Shown one piece after another: positions 54,100-62,116 of a DNA stretch of 64,000 bases. Source of the DNA: Alkalicoccobacillus murimartini (GTDB taxonomy: Bacteria > Bacillota > Bacilli > Bacillales > Bacillaceae_D). The position numbers and the translations under genes were made by a program. Under the pieces are notes generated by a model. That model searched no databases, had not been told where the DNA came from, and was given only the letters and a program-made list of their open reading frames with translations. The stretch covers positions 1 to 64,000 of the forward strand of contig NZ_JAUSUA010000010.1 of the NCBI RefSeq assembly GCF_030813245.1, written 5' to 3'. Each line of letters opens with the position of its first letter. The first letter of the stretch is position 1.

Positions 54100-56379
54100 A
54101 TGAAACTCATGCGAAAAACATCAACAATACTACTACTTTCAGTGCTAACTATAGGATCTCTTGAGCATACTGCTCATGCTGCCAGTCAACTAGTAAAACC
54201 TTCAAAGCCACAAGGGACAACTGAAGAATTAAATACAGATGCGCCTGTTGAGGAGCAAGCTTTATCAGCAGTGGATCATGGTGGAAATGCGGACGATGAT
54301 CAATTAAAGAATATTGCTGAGACTAATCCTTTTATACATATTCTAGATGGGTTTGATCAAGTATGGTCTATGAATCAGCCAGAGTGGAGAGACGGAACAG
54401 CCTTAACTGTACCTGGTGAAAATGGTGAGGTTGCAGATTATGGTGACGGACCTACCGTATATTTTGATGGATATAAAAATGATCAGACAAAGGTAGTAGC
54501 AGATAAGAAGACATATGCTAACACAGAAATTAGAGATCCAGCGACGTGGGAAGCGAATATCAGATATGTAGAGCAGGTTACAAATAATAGAACGGATCAA
54601 GAGGCGTTAGAGGCTTATTATGATGATCAAAGAGATAAGATATATAGCATGATGGATGGTTTTGGGCCTTTAACGAATGCCTACGTAGATATCGTTAACC
54701 CCAAAACAAGTGTTGTCAGATCAGCCGAAGACATGAATACATTACTGGAAGAAACAACGGTAGAAGACGAATCTCAAGGGATGGGAAAATGGGAAGGGTC
54801 TGAACTAGAAGATACGATGGATTTAGTTGATTTAATTAGATTCAGGAATCCGTCATCGTCTAATCCTTCTAAATACTTTTATTCTTCTCCAAGACCTTAC
54901 AGAATGGATTCAAATGGTGAAGTGAAAGAAGTTGTGGATGAGAATGGCTTGCCTGTTTGGGACACAATCGGAAGTGGTGAAAGTGCAGAAGAAGAATTAC
55001 CTTCAGGTGGTAAAAAAGCAACGGGCGAAAGACAGTACCAGCAATATGAAACGAATGTGAAAATTATCCCTGCGTTAGAATATGTAAAGAGAATAGCGGA
55101 AGACGGCAGAGGTAAAGACGGAGCCTTTCCAAGCGGGCATACAAGTGCAGCGTATTTATCAACATTTGGATTTGCATACGCAACGCCAGAAAGATATGCG
55201 GAGTTTTTAACAAGAGCAGCTCAAATGGGAGAAAATAGAGTAGTGACCGGTATGCACTCTCCACTTGATATTATAGGAGGAAGAATACAGTCCACGGCTA
55301 TGACTGCCTATGCATACAATCTTCCAGAAAATCAAGAAGTATTGGATAAGGCTTATCAGAATGCAGGAGATGTATTCGGGGAATTAGCTGCATCAAAAGA
55401 TATGAGCTTGTACGAATATGCACATACAGTCACAGAAGATTATACGTTTGAAAATGCCTACGATGAAGAAGCGTGGGAAGATCATGAAGCAAATAAAGCG
55501 TTCTATCGTGAAAAGCTTACTTACGGGTTACCTCAAACAGGCACAAAAGGGTTAGACCCTGTCGTACCTAAAGGGGCAGAAGTTCTACTCGAAACACGTC
55601 AGCCTTATTTGGATGATAAACAACGTAGAGAAGTATTGTATACCACAGAAATTGATTCAGGCTACCCTGTAATAGATGAATCAAATGGTTGGGGACGAAT
55701 TGATTTGGTCACAGCATCTGATGGATATGGTGAGTTTTTAAGCAATGTAACAGTGAATATGGATGCTTCAAAAGGAAGATATAATGCTCATGATTGGTGG
55801 AGAAATGATATCACTGGCGGCGGTATGCTGACCAAGCAAGGGACAGGCACACTTACACTGACAGGAAATAATAGTTATTCAGGGGGCACATTGTTACAAG
55901 AAGGAACGTTAGAAGCTACTTCTGAGACTGCTTTTGGCGAAGGCGACCTTTACGTAGAGAATGGTACAGTTTTAGTGAATGTAGATGAACCGTTGAATGT
56001 ACAGGGTGACGTAACAATAGAAGCCGGAACCTTAGATATTGCGATGGATGATGACGAAACTCAACTCATTGCAAATGGGCTGTTATACCTTGATGGTGGC
56101 GACCTGAATTTGGATCTCTCTACTTATGAAATAGATAAAGCTACAGATATTACGTTAATGACTGCCGACAAGGTAGAAGGTACATTCGATCATGTAACGG
56201 CAGAGGGTTATGATGTAACTCTCACTTATCATGATGATCATGTTGTTGCCCATATTGCAGCAGACGACAGTAACAGACTACCGGAAACGGCCACTACAAT
56301 TCCTATGTATTTATTAACAGGGATTTTACTTACTTTAAGTGGCGTGTTCTTGTTCTTCATGAGAAGAAGAGAAGTTTAA
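54100..56379 (+). CDS. Cell-wall-anchored PAP2 (class A acid) phosphatase with autotransporter-type repeat
   Basis: Predicted surface phosphomonoesterase of 759 residues. It starts with a signal peptide (hydrophobic STILLLSVLTIGS, cleavage likely after HTAHA at ~27). The PAP2 catalytic triad is complete: KX6RP (K258-R265-P266), PSGH (344-347), and RX5HX3D (R380, H386, D390). Near 572-605 is an autotransporter-associated beta-strand repeat (GTGTLTLTGNNSYSGGT), otherwise typical of Gram-negative passengers. The C-terminus is a sorting signal: LPETA (727-731), membrane helix, RRREV. Arginine is mostly AGA, unlike the CGT-rich neighbours. The ribosome site AAAGGAG is distant (16 bases); ATG 54109 is an alternative. 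Substrate unknown. Confidence 0.85.
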   Translation: MKLMRKTSTILLLSVLTIGSLEHTAHAASQLVKPSKPQGTTEELNTDAPVEEQALSAVDHGGNADDDQLKNIAETNPFIHILDGFDQVWSMNQPEWRDGTALTVPGENGEVADYGDGPTVYFDGYKNDQTKVVADKKTYANTEIRDPATWEANIRYVEQVTNNRTDQEALEAYYDDQRDKIYSMMDGFGPLTNAYVDIVNPKTSVVRSAEDMNTLLEETTVEDESQGMGKWEGSELEDTMDLVDLIRFRNPSSSNPSKYFYSSPRPYRMDSNGEVKEVVDENGLPVWDTIGSGESAEEELPSGGKKATGERQYQQYETNVKIIPALEYVKRIAEDGRGKDGAFPSGHTSAAYLSTFGFAYATPERYAEFLTRAAQMGENRVVTGMHSPLDIIGGRIQSTAMTAYAYNLPENQEVLDKAYQNAGDVFGELAASKDMSLYEYAHTVTEDYTFENAYDEEAWEDHEANKAFYREKLTYGLPQTGTKGLDPVVPKGAEVLLETRQPYLDDKQRREVLYTTEIDSGYPVIDESNGWGRIDLVTASDGYGEFLSNVTVNMDASKGRYNAHDWWRNDITGGGMLTKQGTGTLTLTGNNSYSGGTLLQEGTLEATSETAFGEGDLYVENGTVLVNVDEPLNVQGDVTIEAGTLDIAMDDDETQLIANGLLYLDGGDLNLDLSTYEIDKATDITLMTADKVEGTFDHVTAEGYDVTLTYHDDHVVAHIAADDSNRLPETATTIPMYLLTGILLTLSGVFLFFMRRREV

Positions 56380-56406
56380 TCGCTTTTGTAGAGAACTATC
56401 AGACTT

Positions 56407-56438
56407 AAAGCACCGGCATCTTGCTGGTGCTTTTTTTT
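56407..56438 (+). terminator. Terminator after the PAP2 phosphatase gene
   Basis: AAAGCACCGGCA (56407-56418) pairs with TGCTGGTGCTTT (56422-56433) with one G-T pair, followed by TTTTT. The rest of the gap to 56588 shows no gene. Confidence 0.9.
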
Positions 56439-56588
56439 GGGTGAATTCCCACAAACACCAGCAAGCCAGTTCGTTACCATCTCCTTATGGTAAAATTGAA
56501 TGCAATAAGATATATCGAAATGTAGTGATAGATAGATTCCACCAATGGCATATTAAAAAAAGCGCATTAAGAAGGAGAGTTGTATCAA

Positions 56589-57239
56589 ATGGATCATAAT
56601 AAATCATCAAAAGCAGAAAATATTCTATCTCAGATCCATAGTAAAACGAAGCTAGGCGACTTACGGAAAATCGCGAAGGATATCAAAAAAGACCACGAAC
56701 TAGCTATGGAGCTTTGGACAACAGAAGAATTTTTGCCTAGATTATTAGCCATCTTAATTATGGATAAGACGCTTCTTTCACAAGATGTGCTAGATGTGCT
56801 TGATAAGGATATGCAGACGCACACGTTTGATGAGCGAAATAACTTAATGGATTGGTTAATGGCTAATCAACTCACCAAAAACAAGAAGAACATTGCATTG
56901 ATAGAGTCATGGGAAAGTAGTCCTTCTGCTCTTCAAAGGCGAATTTTTTGGTATTATCAAGCGCGATTGAGATGGACTGGACAAACACCACCTGATAACA
57001 CCGAAGACTTGCTATCTGCAATAGGAGCTACTATTACGCAGGAAGAACCGGAAGTTCAATGGGCTATGAATTTCACCGCAGGCTGGATAGGCGTTTATGA
57101 TGAAAAGAATCGAGAGCGTTGTATGAAAATTGGTGAGAAAACGGGTCTGTATAAAGGTGATATGGTTTCAAAAGGCTGTACTCCTGATTACTTGCCGGAG
57201 TTCATTACGATTGAAGTGAACAAACGGAAGAATAAGTAG
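56589..57239 (+). CDS. DNA alkylation repair-like (AlkD-type HEAT repeat) protein
   Basis: An all-helical protein of 216 residues that I place in the DNA alkylation repair enzyme family (AlkC/AlkD-like), on the basis of repeated helix pairs such as LWTTEEFLPRLLAILIMDK, RIFWYYQARLRWTG and EVQWAMNFTAGWIGVYD. AlkD proteins remove N3/N7-alkylpurines; the catalytic aspartate and tryptophans were not aligned, so glycosylase activity is not established. GAAGGAGAG precedes ATG 56589; a TTG at 56580 is too close to it. Monocistronic, between a terminator and the sigY promoter. Confidence 0.7.
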   Translation: MDHNKSSKAENILSQIHSKTKLGDLRKIAKDIKKDHELAMELWTTEEFLPRLLAILIMDKTLLSQDVLDVLDKDMQTHTFDERNNLMDWLMANQLTKNKKNIALIESWESSPSALQRRIFWYYQARLRWTGQTPPDNTEDLLSAIGATITQEEPEVQWAMNFTAGWIGVYDEKNRERCMKIGEKTGLYKGDMVSKGCTPDYLPEFITIEVNKRKNK

Positions 57240-57278
57240 ATCCCACTAAAACATTTATAACGGTTTGATGAAAAAAAA

Positions 57279-57306
57279 TGAACGATTTTTCTTAGTTAGT
57301 CGTATT
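57279..57306 (+). promoter_or_regulatory. Sigma-Y-type ECF promoter of sigY
   Basis: TGAACG (57279-57284), 16-bp spacer, CGTATT (57301-57306), 33 bases before sigY. It has the ECF form (-35 with AAC, -10 CGT) and resembles the autoregulatory sigma-Y promoter of B. subtilis. The same elements and spacing recur at 58445. Confidence 0.75.
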
Positions 57307-57338
57307 ACCTATATATCATTATTTATGGAGTAGATCTC

Positions 57339-57869
57339 ATGGATGAAAAGGGTTTAATTCGAAAGGCGAAAAAGGGAGATACATTGGCTCTTTCGCAACT
57401 GCTACAACAGAATTATTCGTTCCTCGTAAAGTATTTAATGAAAGTAACCCTTCATCCCCAAATCGCAGAAGATTTAACTCAAGAGACGATGATGAAGTGT
57501 ATTGAAAAAATCCATCTGTATAATGGTGAATCCAAGTTTTCCTCGTGGCTCATCACGTTAGCAACGAACCTTTTCATTGATCAACAGCGGAGAAAGAAGC
57601 GGGAAAAAAACTACCTAGAGCAGGAACAAGCGCTCCGAAAAATGAAGTGGAATGCAGCCAATATGAACGAAGAATGGATAGATGTCCTTGATGTTCTTGC
57701 TCAAATTGATGAAGAAGTGCGTATGCCAATTGTGTTAAAGCATTATTACGGATATTCATATCAGGAAATTGGACAAATGATGGGCATTGCAGAAGGAACA
57801 GTGAAATCTCGAGTTTCAAATGGTCTAAAAAGTGTACGAAAGGAGTTGGCAAAGCTTGAAGGACTATGA
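57339..57869 (+). CDS. sigY: ECF-type RNA polymerase sigma factor SigY
   Basis: ECF sigma factor of 176 residues. Region 2 covers about 13-82 (LSQLLQQNYSFLVKYLMKVT...EDLTQETMMKC, then FSSWLITLATNLFIDQQRRKKRE). Region 4 is about 120-170 (MPIVLKHYYGYSYQEIGQMMGIAEGTVKSRVSNGLKSVR). Similarity to B. subtilis SigY and the following yxlC-yxlG set identify it. TATGGAGTAG is upstream of ATG 57339. It is likely autoregulated and held inactive by the membrane proteins YxlC and YxlE. Confidence 0.88.
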   Translation: MDEKGLIRKAKKGDTLALSQLLQQNYSFLVKYLMKVTLHPQIAEDLTQETMMKCIEKIHLYNGESKFSSWLITLATNLFIDQQRRKKREKNYLEQEQALRKMKWNAANMNEEWIDVLDVLAQIDEEVRMPIVLKHYYGYSYQEIGQMMGIAEGTVKSRVSNGLKSVRKELAKLEGL

Positions 57870-58200
57870 TTCTAAAAATAATCGTTCTACGTTGGATGAT
57901 GAAGAGGAATTAACAGTTAAGCAAGTAACAGATGGTTTAAACAAGCTAGATCAATGGAATTCAGTATCTACTCCAAACTTACAATGGTTTCAACAACATG
58001 TTGAAGTAGAGAAAAAAAGAATACGAAAAAAACAATGGAAAGATCTCCTCGCATTTATCTTTGTTGCCATACTTGTGCTTTCAACTGTGATAGCTGTTGT
58101 GTATCGTCAGCCCATTCTTTTTCTTTATTTTCAGCTACTAGGAATTATCTTATTGCCCTTAGCTCTTTACAAACCTAGAAAGAAGGTCAGTAATGAATGA
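57856..58200 (+). CDS. yxlC: YxlC-like negative regulator of SigY
   Basis: Membrane protein of 114 residues: a hydrophilic N-terminal half (about 1-60) and two hydrophobic helices (LLAFIFVAILVLSTVIAVVY and ILFLYFQLLGIILLPLALY). In B. subtilis YxlC, with YxlE, lowers SigY activity. The frame is open from 57832, but AGGAG (57841-57845) selects TTG 57856, overlapping the end of sigY by 14 bases, so it is coupled to its sigma factor. Confidence 0.78.
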   Translation: MKDYDSKNNRSTLDDEEELTVKQVTDGLNKLDQWNSVSTPNLQWFQQHVEVEKKRIRKKQWKDLLAFIFVAILVLSTVIAVVYRQPILFLYFQLLGIILLPLALYKPRKKVSNE

Positions 58201-58421
58201 TTGCAGATGAACTAAGTAGCATACCGCTTTTTTTAAGGATCGTGATTGCACTCATTCTGATTTGCCAGGGATCATGGATGTTCTGGGATGCACGGAAGAG
58301 GGGTCACAAAGCGTGGTTATGGGGCTTTTTAGGCCTTATTCAATTTCCAATGTATCTCATCATATATCTTATCTTTGTAAGAAAAATATGTAAAAGAAAG
58401 GTCTCGGGATCAAATTCCTGA
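58197..58421 (+). CDS. yxlD: YxlD-like small membrane protein
   Basis: 74 residues with two membrane helices (FLRIVIALILICQGSWMFW and GFLGLIQFPMYLIIYLIFV) separated by the basic loop DARKRGHKAWLW, and a basic tail. The start overlaps the yxlC stop (ATGA). In B. subtilis YxlD sits at the same place; its role in the SigY system is unclear. The 3' end of the gene forms the 5' arm and loop of a terminator, an unusual compaction. Confidence 0.75.
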   Translation: MIADELSSIPLFLRIVIALILICQGSWMFWDARKRGHKAWLWGFLGLIQFPMYLIIYLIFVRKICKRKVSGSNS

Positions 58422-58433
58422 GACCTTTTTTAT
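58397..58433 (+). terminator. Terminator overlapping the end of yxlD
   Basis: AAAGGTCTCGGGA (58397-58409) pairs with TCCTGAGACCTTT (58416-58428) with one G-T pair, then TTTATTTTTT. The 5' arm is coding and the yxlD stop codon lies in the 3' arm. It splits the sigY cluster into two transcripts. Confidence 0.9.
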
Positions 58434-58444
58434 TTTTTCGAGAG

Positions 58445-58472
58445 TGAACGATTAGGCGAACGAAATCGTACT
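58445..58472 (+). promoter_or_regulatory. Second sigma-Y-type ECF promoter, upstream of yxlE
   Basis: TGAACG (58445-58450), 16-bp spacer, CGTACT (58467-58472), just after the terminator and 30 bases before yxlE. The -35, the spacing and the CGTA of the -10 are identical to those of the sigY promoter. Confidence 0.7.
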
Positions 58473-58501
58473 AAGTGTAAATAAACATTTGGAGGAGAAA
58501 A

Positions 58502-58705
58502 ATGAATGAACTGTTAAATGGAATCCCGTGGGCAGTGATTGCGCCAATTCTTGTCTTGCAATTGATTCTTATGATGATCGCATTAGTCTCTTGTCTTAGA
58601 GAAGAAAAAACAAACGGACCAAAATGGGTGTGGGTCCTTATTATTATCTTTATCAACTTAATAGGACCCGTGCTTTATTTTGTGGTTGGAAGGAGAAATG
58701 ATTAA
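58502..58705 (+). CDS. yxlE: YxlE-like membrane protein (PLDc_N type)
   Basis: 67 residues with two membrane helices (AVIAPILVLQLILMMIALVSC and WVLIIIFINLIGPVLYFVVG) and the NGPKWVWVLIIIFINLIGPVLYF pattern of the phospholipase-D N-terminal (PLDc_N) family. In B. subtilis YxlE is the second negative regulator of SigY. AGGAG lies 4-8 bases before ATG 58502. The stop overlaps yxlF (TAATG). Confidence 0.8.
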   Translation: MNELLNGIPWAVIAPILVLQLILMMIALVSCLREEKTNGPKWVWVLIIIFINLIGPVLYFVVGRRND

Positions 58706-59610
58706 TGGAATTACTCCTGGCAAACGATTTAGTGAAAAGATTTGGACAGACGAATGCTGTTAAAGGGATTAACTTTCATATTGAAGAAGGCAGGTGCGTG
58801 TCATTACTTGGACCAAATGGTGCAGGAAAAACAACGACATTAAAATTGCTATCCGGATTGTTGGAACCTACTTCAGGCAGTATTGATTTTAAAGGGGAGA
58901 AAGCAAAGGATTTAAGGGAGTATATTGGGTATTTACCTCAGTATCCTGCTTTCTTTCATTGGATGAGTGGAAAAGAGTTTCTTGTTTTCGCAGGACAATT
59001 AGCAAAGCTGGGCCGTAAGCAAGCAGAAAAAAGAAGTGAAGAATTACTTGAGCGAGTGGGCCTAACGGATGCGAAGAAAAGAAAAATAGGGGGTTATTCT
59101 GGTGGAATGAAACAGCGTCTTGGATTGGCACAGGCATTAATCCACCGTCCGAAACTACTTATATTAGATGAGCCTGTTTCAGCACTCGATCCACTTGGGA
59201 GACGGGAAGTATTGGACATGATGAGAGAGATTAAAGAAGACACAACCATTCTCTTCTCAACTCATGTCCTTCACGATGCTGAAGAAATAAGTGACGACAT
59301 TTTGATTATGCATGCTGGAGAAATTGCGATATCAGGTAGCTTGGAAAGTGTAATGGATGCGTATCGACAACCTATTTTACAAATTGAGTTTGAATCACAG
59401 GCTGCCGATTGGCTAGAGAGCATAGCAAGTTATAGCTTTGTATCCGAAGTAAACAGTCAAGGGAATAAAGCCAGCATCGTATTAAACGATATGGAAAATG
59501 GGAAGCAAACCATATTAAAAGAAATCGTGGATAGAAAACTTCCGATACGTACGTTCGAAATATCTCAAACAACACTAGAAGATTTATTTATGAAAGTGGT
59601 GAAGGCATGA
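58705..59610 (+). CDS. yxlF: ABC transporter ATP-binding protein YxlF
   Basis: Exporter-type ATPase of 301 residues. Walker A LGPNGAGKTTT (near 36), Q-loop YLPQYPAFF, signature YSGGMKQRLGLAQ, Walker B LLILDEPVSALDP and the H-loop STHVLHDAEE are intact; a ~90-residue C-terminal extension follows, as in bacitracin/NatA-type ATPases. Pairs with the permease YxlG, whose start overlaps its stop. Substrate unknown; expression is expected from the sigma-Y-type promoter at 58445. Confidence 0.87.
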   Translation: MELLLANDLVKRFGQTNAVKGINFHIEEGRCVSLLGPNGAGKTTTLKLLSGLLEPTSGSIDFKGEKAKDLREYIGYLPQYPAFFHWMSGKEFLVFAGQLAKLGRKQAEKRSEELLERVGLTDAKKRKIGGYSGGMKQRLGLAQALIHRPKLLILDEPVSALDPLGRREVLDMMREIKEDTTILFSTHVLHDAEEISDDILIMHAGEIAISGSLESVMDAYRQPILQIEFESQAADWLESIASYSFVSEVNSQGNKASIVLNDMENGKQTILKEIVDRKLPIRTFEISQTTLEDLFMKVVKA

Positions 59611-60386
59611 GACAATGGACCGTACTATATCGAAAAGAATTAACTGAAATGGCGCGAAACTATAAACTTTTATGGATTCCAATTGTCTTTATATTGCTAG
59701 GTGTGATGCAGCCGGTTAGTTCCTATTATATGCAGGAAATATTGGACACTTTTGGCGGCCTTCCAGAAGGGACAATTCTAGAAATGCCTACTCCTACTGG
59801 GGTGGAAGTATTAATGCAGGTTCTTTCTAATTACGGGATGTTTGGTGTGCTTATTCTAGTTTTGAGTGCAATGGGTGTCGTTTCCGCAGAAAGGCAGAGC
59901 GGAGTAGCAGGTATGATTATGATTAAACCAGTTCCTTATTCCTCGTATATAGTATCGAAATGGGCGGGCTTAGTTACAATTACACTCATCTCATTGTTTA
60001 CCGGATATGCAGCTTCTTGGTATTATACGAATGTACTCATTGAAACCGTTCCGTTTGAGCTCATTTTTCAAAGTGTAGTGATCTACAGCATATGGTTAGT
60101 CTTTGTTGTGACTTTGACGCTCTTTTTTAGTACGATCATGAAAGGAAATGGCAGTGTCGCGTTTGTTACGATCTTTGTAGTCTTTGCCCTGTCGACGGTT
60201 ACTTCGATTCTGGGAAAGAATATGAAATGGAGTCCGGCTACAATGATTGAGCACACAGGACAGACCTTGCTGTCAGGAGAAGTAGATGCTAGTTTCTTGC
60301 TAGCTTTTATGACAACAATTGCGATGATCATCGTTGTTCTCATATCATCCATTCAAATCTTTAAGCGAAAAGAGCTATTGGATTAA
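59607..60386 (+). CDS. yxlG: ABC transporter permease YxlG
   Basis: Permease of 259 residues, ABC-2 type, with about six hydrophobic segments (ending MTTIAMIIVVLISSIQIF), a periplasmic-side loop after helix 1 (YYMQEILDTFGGLPEGT), and the core SAERQSGVAGMIMIKPVPYSSYIVSKW typical of these permeases. The start overlaps yxlF (ATGA). Last gene of the sigY cluster; a terminator follows. B. subtilis has yxmA next, which is not seen here. Confidence 0.82.
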   Translation: MRQWTVLYRKELTEMARNYKLLWIPIVFILLGVMQPVSSYYMQEILDTFGGLPEGTILEMPTPTGVEVLMQVLSNYGMFGVLILVLSAMGVVSAERQSGVAGMIMIKPVPYSSYIVSKWAGLVTITLISLFTGYAASWYYTNVLIETVPFELIFQSVVIYSIWLVFVVTLTLFFSTIMKGNGSVAFVTIFVVFALSTVTSILGKNMKWSPATMIEHTGQTLLSGEVDASFLLAFMTTIAMIIVVLISSIQIFKRKELLD

Positions 60387-60419
60387 AGGTGTTATGCATA
60401 AAATCTTATATACGTTACC

Positions 60420-60452
60420 AAGACCTTCATCCTTTTGGACGGGGGTCTTTTT
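60420..60452 (+). terminator. Terminator after yxlG
   Basis: AGACC (60421-60425) pairs with GGTCT (60444-60448), with inner TCC/GGA and CC/GG pairing, followed by TTTTTT. Confidence 0.75.
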
Positions 60453-60496
60453 TCTGTGTGACCTCAAATGATTTATCTATTATCATTAATTATTTA

Positions 60497-60525
60497 TTGA
60501 TAAACGATAAATGAGGTGGTATATT
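60497..60525 (+). promoter_or_regulatory. Promoter of the DUF2975-HTH pair
   Basis: TTGATA (60497-60502), 17-bp spacer, TATATT (60520-60525). Around it GATAAAC (60499-60505) and GATAAAT (60506-60512) repeat in tandem, and GATTTATC/TATCATT sequences lie upstream, so an operator for the HTH protein may be here. Confidence 0.65.
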
Positions 60526-60558
60526 CTTTATAGATATTAAATGAATGAGGTGCTTTAT

Positions 60559-61041
60559 ATGAAAAGGGAGACACTCTTTCTCAAAATGGCTGTTCTTTTA
60601 ATTGGGAGTCCAGTGCTTGCTTTGTGTCTGTTTGGGGTACCGAGGATTGCCTCGAGTGATACATCTATACTTGGTCCGGAACTTAGTTTTTGGAGGATTC
60701 CTTTGATCATCGGATTATATTTGACGGCATTTGCGTTTTTTGTAGCGTTGTATCAAGCAATTAAACTTCTCGGCTTGATTGATAAAAATGAGGCATTCTC
60801 AGAGTTATCGGTGCGAGCGTTAACAGTTATCATGACGTGTGCGGTGATCATCAGTATCTTTTATGTGGCGGTCTTACCACTCTTATATGCGGTGGCAGAG
60901 ATAGAGGATGCACCAGGAATTATCGTTATTGGCTTAGTTATCTTATTTGCTTCTACAGTCATCGCTGTGTTTGCAGCTGTGTTGAAGAAGCTCTTCAAAC
61001 ATGCCATTGAGATAAAATCAGAAAATGACTTAACGGTCTGA
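60559..61041 (+). CDS. DUF2975 family membrane protein
   Basis: 160 residues with four hydrophobic helices (VLLIGSPVLALCLFGVP, IIGLYLTAFAFFVALYQ, IIISIFYVAVLPLLYAV, IIVIGLVILFASTVIAVFAAVL). The pairing with a downstream YozG-like HTH gene identifies the DUF2975 family. GAGGTG (60547-60552) is 6 bases from ATG 60559; an upstream in-frame ATG (60541) has no ribosome site. Function unknown; it may sense or be controlled together with its HTH partner. Confidence 0.75.
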   Translation: MKRETLFLKMAVLLIGSPVLALCLFGVPRIASSDTSILGPELSFWRIPLIIGLYLTAFAFFVALYQAIKLLGLIDKNEAFSELSVRALTVIMTCAVIISIFYVAVLPLLYAVAEIEDAPGIIVIGLVILFASTVIAVFAAVLKKLFKHAIEIKSENDLTV

Positions 61042-61051
61042 GGTGAACAAC

Positions 61052-61264
61052 ATGGCAATTATTATTCACATTGATGTCATGCTAGCTAAAAGAAAAATGA
61101 GTGTGACGGAATTAACAGAGAAGGTAGGCATTACGATGGCTAATCTATCTGTTTTGAAAAATGGAAAGGCAAAAGCAATTAGGTTCTCTACATTAGAAGC
61201 CATTTGCCAAGCGTTAGAATGCCAGCCTGGAGATATTTTAGAATATAAAAACGATGAGGACTAA
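61052..61264 (+). CDS. Small XRE/Cro-type HTH regulator (YozG-like)
   Basis: 70 residues forming a single helix-turn-helix: MLAKRKMSVTELTEKVGITMANLSVLKNGKAKAIRFSTLEAICQALECQPGDILEY is the compact Cro/C1 domain typical of YozG. GAGGTG overlapping the preceding stop directs ATG 61052 (a GTG at 61043 lies in the ribosome site). It is coupled to the DUF2975 gene and likely regulates it from the promoter at 60497. Confidence 0.82.
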   Translation: MAIIIHIDVMLAKRKMSVTELTEKVGITMANLSVLKNGKAKAIRFSTLEAICQALECQPGDILEYKNDED

Positions 61265-61276
61265 GGAGGATGGTTC

Positions 61277-62080
61277 ATGAATGCTACCTTACAGAAGGTC
61301 GAAACACGGACATTAAGTGGAGTGTTGCAGCTTGTTCGTTTTGGCTGGGAGCAAGCGATGTCTTGTTTATTTCCTGTTGTTATCTTTGCTCCATTGGCCC
61401 TTACACAAGTTATCCCGCTTCCCTTTCTGCCTCGATACGATTGGCTGCTCATCATTTGTCTTCTGATGCAGGTTTGGATGGTGCGTTCTGGACTAGAAAC
61501 ACGTGATGAACTAAAAGTTATTACGCTGTTTCATGTCATTGGCCTGGCTCTTGAGCTATTTAAGGTGCATATGGGTTCTTGGGTGTATCCGGAAGATGGG
61601 TTCTCTAAAATTATGGGGGTACCGTTGTATAGTGGATTTATGTACGCAAGTGTTGCAAGTTATCTTTGTCAGGCTTGGAGAAGACTTGATATCCAACTAA
61701 TTAAATGGCCGCCTTTTTTACTTGTTGTACCTGTGGCCACTGCCATTTACCTTAATTTTTTTACGCATCATTTTTGGATTGATATTCGCTGGTGGTTATC
61801 AGCTCTTGTAATGATCGTATTCTGGAGATCGTGGGTTTCTTATAAGGTGGGTGAAGAGCGTTACCGGATGCCGATTGCCTTTTCGTTTATTCTCATTGGC
61901 TTCTTTATCTGGGTTGCTGAAAATATCGCTACCTTTTTTGGAGCGTGGCAATACCCAAATCAAACGGATGTCTGGAGTCTTGTACATTTAGGTAAAGTTA
62001 GTTCATGGCTATTATTAGTCATTGTGAGCTTTTTAATTGTTGCTACCCTGAAGCGAGTGAAAGGGAAAGCATCTGTATAG
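61277..62080 (+). CDS. DUF817 family membrane protein
   Basis: 267 residues with about seven to eight hydrophobic helices. The family signature is visible: LVRFGWEQAMSCLFPVVIF, LPRYDWLLIICLLMQVWM, RDELKVITLFHVIGLALELFKVHMGSW, PLYSGFMYASVASYLCQAWR. Function unknown. AAGGAGGATGG precedes ATG 61277, 12 bases after the HTH gene, so it probably shares its transcript. A terminator follows. Confidence 0.82.
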   Translation: MNATLQKVETRTLSGVLQLVRFGWEQAMSCLFPVVIFAPLALTQVIPLPFLPRYDWLLIICLLMQVWMVRSGLETRDELKVITLFHVIGLALELFKVHMGSWVYPEDGFSKIMGVPLYSGFMYASVASYLCQAWRRLDIQLIKWPPFLLVVPVATAIYLNFFTHHFWIDIRWWLSALVMIVFWRSWVSYKVGEERYRMPIAFSFILIGFFIWVAENIATFFGAWQYPNQTDVWSLVHLGKVSSWLLLVIVSFLIVATLKRVKGKASV

Positions 62081-62089
62081 ATTCTCTCG

Positions 62090-62116
62090 AAAAGCTTCCT
62101 GCTGAGGAAGCTTTTT
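62090..62116 (+). terminator. Terminator after the DUF817 gene
   Basis: AAAAGCTTCC (62090-62099) pairs with GGAAGCTTTT (62106-62115) around TGCTGA, with further T. Confidence 0.88.

Noticed and set aside
61270-61506. Second plus-strand frame overlapping the DUF817 gene
   Set aside because: Alternative frame of DUF817; the other frame has the family signature and the ribosome site.
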